From Candidatus Nitrosopelagicus sp. (lineage in GTDB: Archaea; Thermoproteota; Nitrososphaeria; Nitrososphaerales; Nitrosopumilaceae), in assembly GCA_028345965.1 (NCBI GenBank), contig JAOMEP010000002.1, forward strand, positions 32,502 to 96,501: 64,000 nt of DNA, read 5' to 3'. Shown here in pieces: positions 51,159 to 60,540 of the stretch. The notes beneath the pieces were generated by a model, which saw only the letters and a list, made by a program, of their open reading frames with translations, did no database searches and had not been told where the DNA came from. Position 1 is the stretch's first letter; the number at the start of each line of letters is the position of its first letter. A program made the translations under genes and the position numbers.

Positions 51159-52304
51159 TTCTGTTTTCAATTTTTCAGCTTTGTCTGTTTTTTCCCAGTT
51201 GAATTCTGGCTCATTTCTACCAAAATGACCATATGCTGCGGTCTTTTTGTAAATTGGTCTTTTCAAATCTAATTGTGATACAATTCCTGCTGGTCTCATA
51301 TCAAAATTATTTTTAACTAATTCTTCAATTTTATCCTCTGAAATTTTATTTGTACCAAATGTATTTACCATTAAAGAAACTGGCTCTGCAACTCCAATTG
51401 CATAAGCAACTTGTACTTCGCATCTATCTGCTAAACCTGCAGCAACAATATTTTTTGCAACATATCTGCACATGTAACATGCTGATCTGTCTACTTTTGA
51501 TGGATCCTTTCCTGAAAATGCTCCGCCACCATGTCGACCCATTCCACCATAACTATCTACAATTATTTTTCTTCCAGTTAAGCCAGCATCTCCATGTGGT
51601 CCGCCAATTTCAAATTTACCTGTTGGGTTTACATGAATTTTGATATCTTCATTCCACAGACTTCCACAGACTGGTTTGATTACATGTTCAATTAATTGTG
51701 ATGTTATCTCTTCATTTGTTATCTCTGGAGAATGTTGTGTAGAAAGTACTATTGCTTCAATTGCTTTTGGTTTATCATCTTCATATCTAATTGATACTTG
51801 GGATTTTCCATCAGGTCTTGCCCATGTTAGTTGATTACTTTTTCTAACATCTGTCAATTTTTTTGTTAATTTATGAGCCAAAAGTATTGGTAGTGGCATT
51901 AACTCTTCAGTTTCATTACTAGCATATCCAAACATTAAACCTTGATCACCTGCACCTTGTTCTTTTTCGTCATTTGCAGTAACGCCTTGAGAGATATGTG
52001 GACTTTGTGGGTCTAATTTTATCATTACTTCACAAGAGTGTGAATCAAATTTCAAATCTGGATTGTCATAACCAATTTCTGTAATTGTTTTTCGTATAAC
52101 GCTTTCAATATCAAAACTTGCTTTTGATGTAACTTCTCCTGCTACTCCCACAAAATCAGTTGTTGTCATTGTTTCTACTGCAACTCTTGAATTTGGGTCA
52201 CCTCTAAGATACTCATCTAAAATTGAATCTGATATCATATCACAAACCTTGTCTGGATGACCTTCGGTAACAGATTCAGATGTAAATAGATAATTTTTGG
52301 TCAT
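51147..52304 (-). CDS. metK: S-adenosylmethionine synthetase, bacterial-type MetK
   Basis: This 385-residue enzyme makes SAM from methionine and ATP. The motifs are of the bacterial/eukaryotic class: [19 protein letters not shown] at 8-26, [12 protein letters not shown] at 117-128 and [19 protein letters not shown] starting at 259. Most archaea instead have the very different archaeal MAT. The gene therefore looks like an old acquisition or an ancestral retention. It supplies methyl groups for, among others, the corrin methylases in this window. Confidence 0.93.
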   Translation of the reverse strand: MTKNYLFTSESVTEGHPDKVCDMISDSILDEYLRGDPNSRVAVETMTTTDFVGVAGEVTSKASFDIESVIRKTITEIGYDNPDLKFDSHSCEVMIKLDPQSPHISQGVTANDEKEQGAGDQGLMFGYASNETEELMPLPILLAHKLTKKLTDVRKSNQLTWARPDGKSQVSIRYEDDKPKAIEAIVLSTQHSPEITNEEITSQLIEHVIKPVCGSLWNEDIKIHVNPTGKFEIGGPHGDAGLTGRKIIVDSYGGMGRHGGGAFSGKDPSKVDRSACYMCRYVAKNIVAAGLADRCEVQVAYAIGVAEPVSLMVNTFGTNKISEDKIEELVKNNFDMRPAGIVSQLDLKRPIYKKTAAYGHFGRNEPEFNWEKTDKAEKLKTESGI

Positions 52305-52314
52305 GATTATAAAA

Positions 52315-52560
52315 TTAGATTTCGTCTTCTAATTTTATGAATAGTACGTTATTACCTCTTAAAATTGCTCTAGCAAATTTACCAACTGTTTTGCCATCAA
52401 CTAATTCTTCAGCTTCGGTCATAATCAAATTCATGTAAGAATCAACATTTTTCATTTTACCCTTATACTCGACTTCATTCTTTAATCTTACAATTACAGT
52501 TTTTTTTACATTCTTTTGTAAAGTTGTAAGTGGTCTTTTAGCAGCTGTAGTTTGTGACAT
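52315..52560 (-). CDS. Sm-like archaeal protein (Lsm)
   Basis: This 81-residue RNA-binding protein has an Sm1 motif ([33 protein letters not shown]) and a shorter Sm2 ([13 protein letters not shown]) containing the conserved RGNN-type turn. Such proteins form heptamer rings that bind U-rich RNA. Its start is ATG at 52560 and metK follows with a 10-base gap. Confidence 0.9.
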   Translation of the reverse strand: MSQTTAAKRPLTTLQKNVKKTVIVRLKNEVEYKGKMKNVDSYMNLIMTEAEELVDGKTVGKFARAILRGNNVLFIKLEDEI

Positions 52561-52655
52561 AAATTTTCTCTTGTGATGAATCGAATTTCTAGAGAATATA
52601 AAGTCTTGCTTAGATTAGAAAGAACTTTTTATTTTTATTATTTATTATTTATTAT

Positions 52656-53315
52656 ATGATTTCCTCACAGATCGATTCATTAGATAAAATTTTCTCAGGT
52701 GGACTGCAAAATGGAATAATTACTGAGATCTCAGGTTTACGTGGAACTGGAAAAACACAACTTGCTTTACAATTTGCAATTGAATCTTTGAATGATAATA
52801 AAAAAATATTATTTATTGACACCACCGTTGAATTTAGACCTGAACGTTTTCTTCAAATTATACAATCCCGAAATTTATCTCCATCCATACTTGAAAATCT
52901 ACATGTTTCACATGTGACTGATACTCAAAAACAATTTGAAATTTTAAAAAATCTTGAGAATGATGATTTTTCTTTACTCATAATTGATAACATAACTGAT
53001 CTATTTTCGTTTGAATATTCAAAAAAAGAGCATCTAATTGAAAAAAATACTAATTTTGGTAATTATATGATCAAACTTTCTAAATTAACTCAATTAAAGA
53101 ATATTCCAATTATAATTACTAATCAAATCTTTTCTCATGATGATATAAAATATCAAAGAATGCACATACATCTTGAAAATTACATTCATCAAAAAATTCA
53201 ACTTGAAAAAATCAAAAATAAGTATATTTGTAAAGTTTCATCTCCATTTATTCAAGAAACAAAATTTCATTATAAAATAACAAATTCTGGAATAGAAGAA
53301 ACTGAATCTATTTAA
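52656..53315 (+). CDS. RadB-like RecA-family ATPase
   Basis: This 219-residue protein has a Walker A GLRGTGKT near residue 28-35. A hydrophobic strand holds Walker B (DFSLLIIDNITDLFSF), and the strand IPIIITNQIFS follows, as in RadA/RadB. There is no N-terminal helix-hairpin-helix or DNA-binding extension, so it is closer to RadB or KaiC-like paralogues. A role in recombination or as modulator of RadA is inferred. A nearly pure A/T run precedes the ATG. Confidence 0.8.
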   Translation: MISSQIDSLDKIFSGGLQNGIITEISGLRGTGKTQLALQFAIESLNDNKKILFIDTTVEFRPERFLQIIQSRNLSPSILENLHVSHVTDTQKQFEILKNLENDDFSLLIIDNITDLFSFEYSKKEHLIEKNTNFGNYMIKLSKLTQLKNIPIIITNQIFSHDDIKYQRMHIHLENYIHQKIQLEKIKNKYICKVSSPFIQETKFHYKITNSGIEETESI

Positions 53316-53337
53316 CGTCGTTTGAATAAATTATGAT

Positions 53338-53457
53338 ATGGCTGATTTCTTTGACTCTATTCCTACCATTACTGTAATTTTATTAGCATTAGGTGTTGCA
53401 GGTGTGATGATTTATGAACGAACTAGACTTAGACAAGAGAAAAAACAAGATACTTGA
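53338..53457 (+). CDS. 39-residue single-helix membrane microprotein
   Basis: I read this from the DNA: ATG 53338, TGA 53457. The product begins MADFFDSIPTITVILLALGVAGVMIYER and continues with a basic tail (TRLRQEKKQDT). One 18-residue hydrophobic helix with a positively charged cytoplasmic end gives a well-formed membrane protein. It overlaps the start of the helicase gene by 44 bases in another frame. A real gene is possible but it is shorter than a confident call; the helix quality is the main evidence. Confidence 0.5.
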   Translation: MADFFDSIPTITVILLALGVAGVMIYERTRLRQEKKQDT

Positions 53458-56182
53458 TCATACAATTTCAAAAAAATTCAAATCAATAGGATTTGAAACT
53501 CTAACTGAAATTCAAAAAGAAGCAATACCTGAAATTCTAGAAGAAAAAAATTGTTTAATTATAGCACCAACTGGTTCTGGTAAAACTGAATGTGCAACTA
53601 TTCCAATATTTTCTAAACTAAAAACTAGAAAAATCCCAAATAAAATTAAAGTACTTTACATAACTCCATTACGAGCTTTAAACCGAGATGTCTTCAAAAG
53701 AATTATCAATTATGCAGAAAATGAAGATTTGAAAATTGAAATTAGACATGGTGATACTTCACAAGCAAATAGAAAAAGAATTACCGATAATCCTCCAGAT
53801 ATTTTAATTACAACACCTGAAACACTTGTAAATTTATTATCACAAAAAAAACATCTTGAAGCATTATCTGAATTAGAATGGGTGGTCATAGATGAAGTTC
53901 ATGAACTGCTTGCAAGTGAAAGAGGTTCACAATTATCTCTTAGTCTTGAACGGTTACAAATAAAATCAAAAAATGAAATTCATCGTATTGGATTATCTGC
54001 TACCGTTGGTAATCCTGAGGAAGCTGGGCGTTTTTTAGTTGGTTCAAAAAGGAAATTTGAACTAATACACGATACATCTCTTAGAAATTATGATGTAGAT
54101 GTTGTATTTGTTGATGGAATTATGGATGATGTTGCCGTTAAAATTATCGAATATGTAAAAAAAGAACAAATTACATCTCCAGTTTTATTATTTACAAATT
54201 CAAGAGGAGAATCTGAACGTTTATCATCTATTTTAAAACAGAAAACGTCACTTAATGTTGAATTACATCATGGTTCACTTTCAAGGCAAGTCAGAGAGGA
54301 AACTGAAGATATTCTTAGAGAAGGAAAATCTGGTATAGTTGTTTGTACTTCATCACTTGAATTAGGTCTTGATATCGGTTCTGTAGAATTAGTTATTCAA
54401 TATGGATCACCAAGACAAGTTTCAAAATTTATGCAGAGAATTGGAAGAAGTAAACATAATCGAGGTGATTCTGCTAGAGGATTAATTATTACTGAAAGTG
54501 CAGATGATGAATTTGAGATTCAAGCAATAATTGAAAGAATCAAAGAGGGCTCAATTGAAGAACAAAGAATTCACAATGGATCATTAGATGTCCTTGCACA
54601 TCATTTAGTTGGATTATCTATGCAAGTAGGAAACGTTCCCATTGAGGCTGCGCTCAAATTAACAAAACAAGCCTATCCATTTCGAGATATCACGCTAGAA
54701 GAGTTTTTTGATGTTTTAGATATTATTGAGGAACAAAATTTAATAATTTTTAATAAAGAAAAAACTGAATATAAAAAAAATAATGCTTTCTTTGCAACAA
54801 AATACCACTTTCAAAATCTATCAACTATTCCAGATATTTTAAAATTCAAGGTAATTGATACAATAGAGAATAAATTCATTGGTACATTAGATCAAAGATT
54901 TGTAGGTGATCTTGATAAGGATCAAATTTTTGTTTTACGTGGGTCTCAATGGAGAGTTTTGAATATAGATGAAAAAGCATTCAAAGTGAATGTTTTACCT
55001 ATTAGATCATCAAAAGAAATACCGGTTCCTAAATGGGAAGGTGTTAACATACCTGTAGATTATAAAACTGCTAACAAAGTTGGAAGCTTTAGGACTAGAG
55101 TTCGTAACGGTTCAGTAAAAATGATGAATGATGTAGTTTCAAATTTAGATTTTATTAAAATGCCCGATGAAAAAACAATCGTTATAGAATCACATCGACT
55201 TCCACAACAAAGTGTATTAATTTTGCATTCATGTTTTGGAACAAAAATTAATTCAACATTAAAAATTATTTTGGAGACGATGTTAGATGCTTCTTTAGCT
55301 TCTAAAGTTAAATCTAGTTCTGATGCATATAGAATTCTTTTATCTGTTGAGTCTAAATTTACAAAAAAACACATTACTGATGTATTTTCTTCTAATTTTG
55401 ATATTAATGAAATAATGTCAGTAGCGCTAAAAGGCAAAAATGATGTTACTTGGAAAACATTCTGTGTGGGAAAGAAATTTGGTTTTTACGACCGAGGTGA
55501 TGTCTATGTAAAAAATGAAGTTAGATATGATTTTGAACGAAATATCAATACTCCTCTTGTAAAAGAGGCATTTAGAGAATTATTTCATGAAAAATTTGAT
55601 CTTGAAGGTGCTCAAAAAATTATTGAGTTAATTAAACAAAATGAAATTGAGATTGAATGGATTGATGTTGATAAATTTTCTAAATTGGCAGAACCAGTAT
55701 TAGATCAAACTGTGATGTCGTATACAAATCCTGCAAGTATAGACAAAGAAATGTTACTAAAAGTTAGAAAACGTCTCATGGAGACTAAACAACGATTGAT
55801 TTGTGCACGATGTGGACTCTGGCAACGTGTTATGACTCCTAGTGAAACACACCCGTTAAAATGTAAATATTGCAAGGGTCAACAGATTACCTGTACTTAT
55901 GAATACGATCATGAACTTGTAAAAACAATTCAAAAAAAGCATCAAGGAAAAAAATTAACTCCTGATGAAAAAAAGAATTTTGACAAAGCCTGGAAAGTAT
56001 CATCATTATTGTCTAGTTTTGGAAAAACAGCATTGATCGTTATGGCTGCTTATGGAGTTGGTCCTGATACCGGAGCTAGAATTTTAAAAAATAGAGTAGA
56101 AGATGATGATGATTATTTGATAAAACAAATCATTATCGCAGAAAAAACCTATACTTTGACAAGAGGATTTTGGAAAGATTAG
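53414..56182 (+). CDS. Lhr-type superfamily 2 helicase
   Basis: This 922-residue ATP-dependent helicase has Walker A APTGSGKTE (51-59), DEVH box VVIDEVHELLASERG (about 157-171), LSATVG and the C-terminal helicase motif GRSKHNRGDSARG. After the RecA cores it has a winged-helix/beta-barrel region as in Lhr-core proteins and a zinc ribbon (C797, C800 and CKYC near 817-820). Lhr proteins unwind RNA:DNA hybrids and help repair. The start region overlaps the 39-residue gene. Confidence 0.9.
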   Translation: MNELDLDKRKNKILDHTISKKFKSIGFETLTEIQKEAIPEILEEKNCLIIAPTGSGKTECATIPIFSKLKTRKIPNKIKVLYITPLRALNRDVFKRIINYAENEDLKIEIRHGDTSQANRKRITDNPPDILITTPETLVNLLSQKKHLEALSELEWVVIDEVHELLASERGSQLSLSLERLQIKSKNEIHRIGLSATVGNPEEAGRFLVGSKRKFELIHDTSLRNYDVDVVFVDGIMDDVAVKIIEYVKKEQITSPVLLFTNSRGESERLSSILKQKTSLNVELHHGSLSRQVREETEDILREGKSGIVVCTSSLELGLDIGSVELVIQYGSPRQVSKFMQRIGRSKHNRGDSARGLIITESADDEFEIQAIIERIKEGSIEEQRIHNGSLDVLAHHLVGLSMQVGNVPIEAALKLTKQAYPFRDITLEEFFDVLDIIEEQNLIIFNKEKTEYKKNNAFFATKYHFQNLSTIPDILKFKVIDTIENKFIGTLDQRFVGDLDKDQIFVLRGSQWRVLNIDEKAFKVNVLPIRSSKEIPVPKWEGVNIPVDYKTANKVGSFRTRVRNGSVKMMNDVVSNLDFIKMPDEKTIVIESHRLPQQSVLILHSCFGTKINSTLKIILETMLDASLASKVKSSSDAYRILLSVESKFTKKHITDVFSSNFDINEIMSVALKGKNDVTWKTFCVGKKFGFYDRGDVYVKNEVRYDFERNINTPLVKEAFRELFHEKFDLEGAQKIIELIKQNEIEIEWIDVDKFSKLAEPVLDQTVMSYTNPASIDKEMLLKVRKRLMETKQRLICARCGLWQRVMTPSETHPLKCKYCKGQQITCTYEYDHELVKTIQKKHQGKKLTPDEKKNFDKAWKVSSLLSSFGKTALIVMAAYGVGPDTGARILKNRVEDDDDYLIKQIIIAEKTYTLTRGFWKD

Positions 56183-57573
56183 TTTTTCTTAATTATTTTT
56201 GAATAAGGTGTCAATACCAAATCTAATTTTCCTTCTAGTCCAGGTCTTGCATTAACTCCTAAAATTGTAATTATGTCTCCTAGTGTAAAACTATCCATCA
56301 GGTCTGCTTGCTGTCTCCATCCTTTAATCCAAACTTGTCCACTATCATCTTCGACAAACATTTCCGATAGTTGTATGTTGTCACCATTTTTAGTTTGAAT
56401 ATCTTTTCTTTCTGGTGCTTTTAGAACAATTGCCTCTACTGAATAATCATTACCTTCACTAACTTCTGTAATCTTTGTTCTAATTTCTGCTACAGTTGGA
56501 ACTGTATTATCATCAATTTTTCTTACAAATGAGTCTTGATCAATTTGCATTGTATTTCCAAAAATCTTTGATGGCATGCATTCTAAAATATCATCTTTAA
56601 CAAAACTACCAATTGTATTTGCAACATCTGTAATTCTAACCAATTTTTTTGATTTATCTATGGCTAAGCCTGTTGTATTACCTGCTTGATCCTTTTCAAT
56701 TGCTAGAAGTCTTACTATTGTAGGTTGAATTTCTGCATCTCCTTCAACATCAATTATTGTTGCATCATTTCCATGAATTTCTAGTCCTTGCATTCCAGTT
56801 TTTGTCCTAACTCCAAACAATTTGACTTTGGCATCCTGTGTAATTACTTTTGGAAGAATTGATTCATCTTTTCCCCAAAGCACTACGTTGACTAAATTTT
56901 TGTTTTCACCTCTTAATCTAAATTTTAAAGCCTTTGAAGGTTGACCTTTTGAATTTGTAAATTCAAGTAGACTCATTGCACTACCTAATGTTCCTGCAAC
57001 AATCAGGTCTCTTTGATCATCTTTAATTTCACTAACATCACTAATTTTTGAATCAATTGAGACAATGTCACTTTCTGATTCTGATGTTTCTATTGTTGCA
57101 CCCGAACCAATGTTTATTGTAGGTGCACCTGTTAAATCTGATTTTACATATGCTTTGATAATTTTAATCAGGTCTCCAGGTTTTAGTTCTTCAAGTCCTG
57201 GAAGATTTGCTTTCTCATCCCATAGTTTTACACTTGCTGTAGAATTATTATCGTAAACTGTAATTGTTCTCAAAGAAAACGAAGAGCCATCTTTTTTTGT
57301 AAACTGTTTTGTAGGTGAAATATTCAAAACTCGACTTTCTAACGTTACTTCTTTTGCTCCAATGTAGAGATCTTTTATTGCTACTTCTGAATTTTGTGTT
57401 TGTTCTAGTGATACGCCTAAATCTGCTGCAACTAGGAAAATAGCTCCTTGATCTGTTAGGTAGCCTGCGCCCACTTTTTCTTTTTTCTCGTTTATTCTCT
57501 CTTCAATTACCGATCTAGATAATTCAGGAACTTTTTCCAATAATTTTGATATTAATTCTTCAAATTCAGACAA
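56179..57573 (-). CDS. rpa: Single-stranded DNA-binding protein RPA
   Basis: This 464-residue protein binds ssDNA through at least three OB folds. Examples are the KVGAGYLTDQGAIFLVAADLGVSL N-terminal region, LKPGDLIKIIKAYVKSDLTGAPTIN, NLVNVVLWGKDESILPKVI and QVWIKGWRQQADLMDSFTLGDI, typical OB strands. The N-terminal helical stretch and fold order match the single-subunit archaeal RPA. It lacks a zinc motif. It overlaps the convergent Lhr gene by four bases. Confidence 0.85.
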   Translation of the reverse strand: MSEFEELISKLLEKVPELSRSVIEERINEKKEKVGAGYLTDQGAIFLVAADLGVSLEQTQNSEVAIKDLYIGAKEVTLESRVLNISPTKQFTKKDGSSFSLRTITVYDNNSTASVKLWDEKANLPGLEELKPGDLIKIIKAYVKSDLTGAPTINIGSGATIETSESESDIVSIDSKISDVSEIKDDQRDLIVAGTLGSAMSLLEFTNSKGQPSKALKFRLRGENKNLVNVVLWGKDESILPKVITQDAKVKLFGVRTKTGMQGLEIHGNDATIIDVEGDAEIQPTIVRLLAIEKDQAGNTTGLAIDKSKKLVRITDVANTIGSFVKDDILECMPSKIFGNTMQIDQDSFVRKIDDNTVPTVAEIRTKITEVSEGNDYSVEAIVLKAPERKDIQTKNGDNIQLSEMFVEDDSGQVWIKGWRQQADLMDSFTLGDIITILGVNARPGLEGKLDLVLTPYSKIIKKN

Positions 57574-57645
57574 TTATTATTACAAGAAAGAGATTGTTAA
57601 TAAAATTATCATTAAACACATTAGTGGTTTGTATAAATCTCAATT

Positions 57646-58578
57646 ATGCTATGTATTGAAACAAAAGACTTGAGAAAGAAATATGCTTCAACTGTTGCAG
57701 TTGATGGTGTTGATCTTCAAATAGAATCTGGTCAGGTTTTTGGTTTTTTAGGACCAAACGGTGCGGGAAAATCTACTGTTATCAAACTCTTAACAACTCT
57801 AATTTCTCCTTCTAATGGCAAAATTTCTGTACTAGGCATAGATTCAGCCAAACATCCTCTTGAAATTAGAAAAAAAATTGGAGTAGTTTTACAACAACCT
57901 AGCTATGAACCAACTCTTTCAGCTGAAAAATCTCTTGAAAAATATGGCATGATGTGGAATATTGATAAAAAAATACGAAAGAAACGAACCGAAGAACTAC
58001 TTTCTGCTTTTGGTCTAGAAGAAATTAGAAAAAAGAAGATGGATGATCTATCAATTGGTCAACGTAGAAGAGTACAGGTAGCAAGAGAGTTCATGCACGA
58101 TATGGACTTGTTATTTTTAGATGAGCCTACAGTTGGCTTAGATCCTGCTGCAAGAAGGAAATTACTGGATTTTCTCAGAGAACAAGTAAAAAACTCTGGA
58201 CTCACAATTTTCTATACAACTCACGTCCTATCTGAAGCTGAATATCTTTGTGATAACATTGCAATCATAAATAATGGAAAGATAATGGCAGTTGATTCTC
58301 CATCTGAATTAAAAAATAGATTCGGTCATGAAAAAACAATTAAAATTCATATTTCTACAGTCTCTGAAGAACTAAAATCTAAATTATCTACAATTCCAGA
58401 ATGTCAAATCAAACTAGAACCTGAACCAACTGTCATAATTAATTCTACAAAATCTGAAATTGTATTAATGAATATTTTAAAAATTTTAAATGAAACTGAC
58501 ACAAAAATAAACGATTTATCTGCAATTCCAACAAATCTGGAAGAGATATTTCTCAAAGTAGTGGGTGATTCGAATTAA
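57646..58578 (+). CDS. ABC transporter ATP-binding protein
   Basis: This 310-residue ATPase has Walker A GPNGAGKST, signature LSIGQRRRVQVAREF, Walker B LLFLDEPTVGLDP and a switch histidine (TTHVLSEAE). The C-terminal 80 residues form the usual extension of drug or polysaccharide exporters (DrrA/NodI type). It pairs with the permease gene that overlaps by 14 bases. The exported substrate is not known. Confidence 0.9.
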   Translation: MLCIETKDLRKKYASTVAVDGVDLQIESGQVFGFLGPNGAGKSTVIKLLTTLISPSNGKISVLGIDSAKHPLEIRKKIGVVLQQPSYEPTLSAEKSLEKYGMMWNIDKKIRKKRTEELLSAFGLEEIRKKKMDDLSIGQRRRVQVAREFMHDMDLLFLDEPTVGLDPAARRKLLDFLREQVKNSGLTIFYTTHVLSEAEYLCDNIAIINNGKIMAVDSPSELKNRFGHEKTIKIHISTVSEELKSKLSTIPECQIKLEPEPTVIINSTKSEIVLMNILKILNETDTKINDLSAIPTNLEEIFLKVVGDSN

Positions 58579-59335
58579 TCCAATAATTAGACTAGTAAAT
58601 AGAAATCTAACAATTTCTATTAATCCTGGATTTATTATTTGGCAAATACTTTTTCCATTAATCTATATTTTTGTCGCAGGTTTTGCTTACACTGCATTAA
58701 TTGATAGTGTTCCATTTGGAGGAAAAAATCTAGATTATCCTGCATTTCTTGCATCTGGTATGATTGGTTTTAACATTATGAATAGTACATTAATTTCTGG
58801 AATAATTATCTGGAACGATAGACGCCATGGTATGTTTGAACAAATCATGTCTGGCCCATTCACTAGAACTCATTACATCCTAAGTAACATTGTAACAATT
58901 GGAATTATTGGATTATTTAGTGCTGCATTAATCACAGCAGTAGGTTATCCTGTATTTTTTGACTCTGTTGAATTTAATATTGTGACCATTCCTCTGATAA
59001 TTTTTGGTTCAGTAGTTGGTGCAATATTATTTGGCTCAATTGCATCAATAATTTCTGTAAAACTTCGTTCTAGTGAAGGATTTAATGTAATTATTAACAC
59101 AGTGTTTCTTTTTTGTGCATTTGCAAGTACGGCATTTTATCCTGTTCAAGGCGCACCTCAACCATTAGCAACTATATTTTATCTAAATCCGTTATCGTAT
59201 TTGGTAGATATCATACGAGCTGGAATTTTTGGTCAAGTTACAGATTTCGTAATTATTGAAATGTTAGTTTTAGTTGGATTAGCTGCAATTCTATTTGTTA
59301 TTGCAACAAAATTACTAACAAAATTAGATTTTTAA
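58565..59335 (+). CDS. ABC-2 type transporter permease
   Basis: This 256-residue membrane protein has about six helices. The ABC-2 signature is present: IILWQILFPLIYIF-like first helix, YPAFLASGMIGFNIM and LNPLSYLVDIIRAGIFG. It starts with GTG inside the end of the ATPase gene, so translation is coupled. Together they form a two-subunit exporter. Confidence 0.88.
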   Translation: MIRINPIIRLVNRNLTISINPGFIIWQILFPLIYIFVAGFAYTALIDSVPFGGKNLDYPAFLASGMIGFNIMNSTLISGIIIWNDRRHGMFEQIMSGPFTRTHYILSNIVTIGIIGLFSAALITAVGYPVFFDSVEFNIVTIPLIIFGSVVGAILFGSIASIISVKLRSSEGFNVIINTVFLFCAFASTAFYPVQGAPQPLATIFYLNPLSYLVDIIRAGIFGQVTDFVIIEMLVLVGLAAILFVIATKLLTKLDF

Positions 59336-59342
59336 AAAAAGA

Positions 59343-59414
59343 TAGCCCAGCCCGGACTCGAACCGAGGTCAAAGGCTCCAAGGGCCCCTATGCTTGCCGC
59401 TACACTACTGGGCT
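59343..59414 (-). tRNA. tRNA-Gln (anticodon UUG)
   Basis: This 72-nucleotide cloverleaf on the minus strand pairs AGCCCAG with CTGGGCT at the acceptor. The anticodon stem GGGGC/GCCTT (two G-U pairs) surrounds CCTTGGA, giving UUG. The T arm is CTCGG TTCGAGT CCGGG. No intron; CCA is not encoded. Confidence 0.9.
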
Positions 59415-59450
59415 TCTAAATAAAAAATAATCTACCCCTATAATATTATT

Positions 59451-60479
59451 TTATAATGATTTCATAGTTTTTAAAAGAACTTGATATGGATCCTCGAATG
59501 ATGCAATCAATTTTCTAGCTTTTATTTTCTTTTTCTTTATAATCTGTAGATTATTCAATGTTTGATAAATTTCTCTATAAATTCTATCTGGATTTTCACT
59601 TCTAACAATTATACCCTTTTCAACCAAAAACTCTTCAATTCTGTTTGGCACTGAATTTAATGAAATAGTTGGAATTCCTAATAATCCTGATTCTGCAGTC
59701 ATTGTTCCTCCTGATCCGACAAAACAATCTACATTGTTTAATAATTCCTTTCCATTAACTGGTTTTGACAAAAGAGAAATACTATTTCCAAAAATTTTCT
59801 TTAGATTTTTAGTTTGATCTTTATATCTAGACAACACAATTTTTTTTTCATCAGGAAATTCTTTAACAATTTTTTTAATAATTTTGATGGTTTTACTCTC
59901 TTTTGTAATATATGCTGCCTCAGATTCTTCAGGTCGAATTAGAATTATTTTACCACCATTCAACTTCTTTTGTTTATTTTTCTTATAATTTTTAATAATT
60001 ACTCCTGCATCAATTGCCCTATATCTTATGATATTTTTATAATCTATGCCAAATCCATCAAAATCTTGTTTTGGAATAATCCATGGTGTTAACAATTTTG
60101 TAGCATACGGTAGTGATAATTTCATTACCGCTGTTGCTTGAGGTGAATCTGAAAATGCTATGTGTGAAACACCTATTCCATATGCAACTCTAGATGCCTC
60201 TGGAGAACAGAAACTAATCAATAAATCTGGTCTCCATTTTTCAATTTTCTTTGTTAATAGTTTAGTTCTATCCAAACTTGCTAGTAATTTATTCACATTA
60301 TTTTTACCACCGTGTCTTCCAATTATTACTGGATTAACTGAACCAAATTGTTCAATACCATTCACTTGTTCATATCTTCTAGATGTACAAACAATCTTGT
60401 GTTGTTTTCTAAGTTTTTGTATAAAATATTCAAAAAACAAGTATTGTTTTGGTGTTAAAATGTCAAACCAGATCTTCAA
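59451..60479 (-). CDS. DUF354 glycosyltransferase-fold protein
   Basis: This 342-residue protein matches DUF354. It begins KIWFDILTPKQYLFFEYFIQKL, has LISFCSPEASRVAYGIGVSHIAFSDSPQA in the middle and DCFVGSGGTMTAESGLLGIPTISLNSVPNRIEEFL near residue 270, which resembles the nucleotide-sugar site of GT-B epimerases and transferases. It is probably involved in sugar transfer or sugar-nucleotide conversion. It is not in a polysaccharide gene cluster. Confidence 0.75.
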   Translation of the reverse strand: MKIWFDILTPKQYLFFEYFIQKLRKQHKIVCTSRRYEQVNGIEQFGSVNPVIIGRHGGKNNVNKLLASLDRTKLLTKKIEKWRPDLLISFCSPEASRVAYGIGVSHIAFSDSPQATAVMKLSLPYATKLLTPWIIPKQDFDGFGIDYKNIIRYRAIDAGVIIKNYKKNKQKKLNGGKIILIRPEESEAAYITKESKTIKIIKKIVKEFPDEKKIVLSRYKDQTKNLKKIFGNSISLLSKPVNGKELLNNVDCFVGSGGTMTAESGLLGIPTISLNSVPNRIEEFLVEKGIIVRSENPDRIYREIYQTLNNLQIIKKKKIKARKLIASFEDPYQVLLKTMKSL

Positions 60480-60540
60480 GTATTAGCACTTAATGGATAA
60501 GTGCAATAAGTATTTCTTAGTCTTGATATCATAGTACTTC

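Noticed and set aside
52621..52656. A/T-only run before the RadB-like gene as an origin or repeat array
   Set aside because: It is a short low-complexity TTATTTA-type run and most likely a strong TATA region; no origin boxes or cdc6 gene are nearby.
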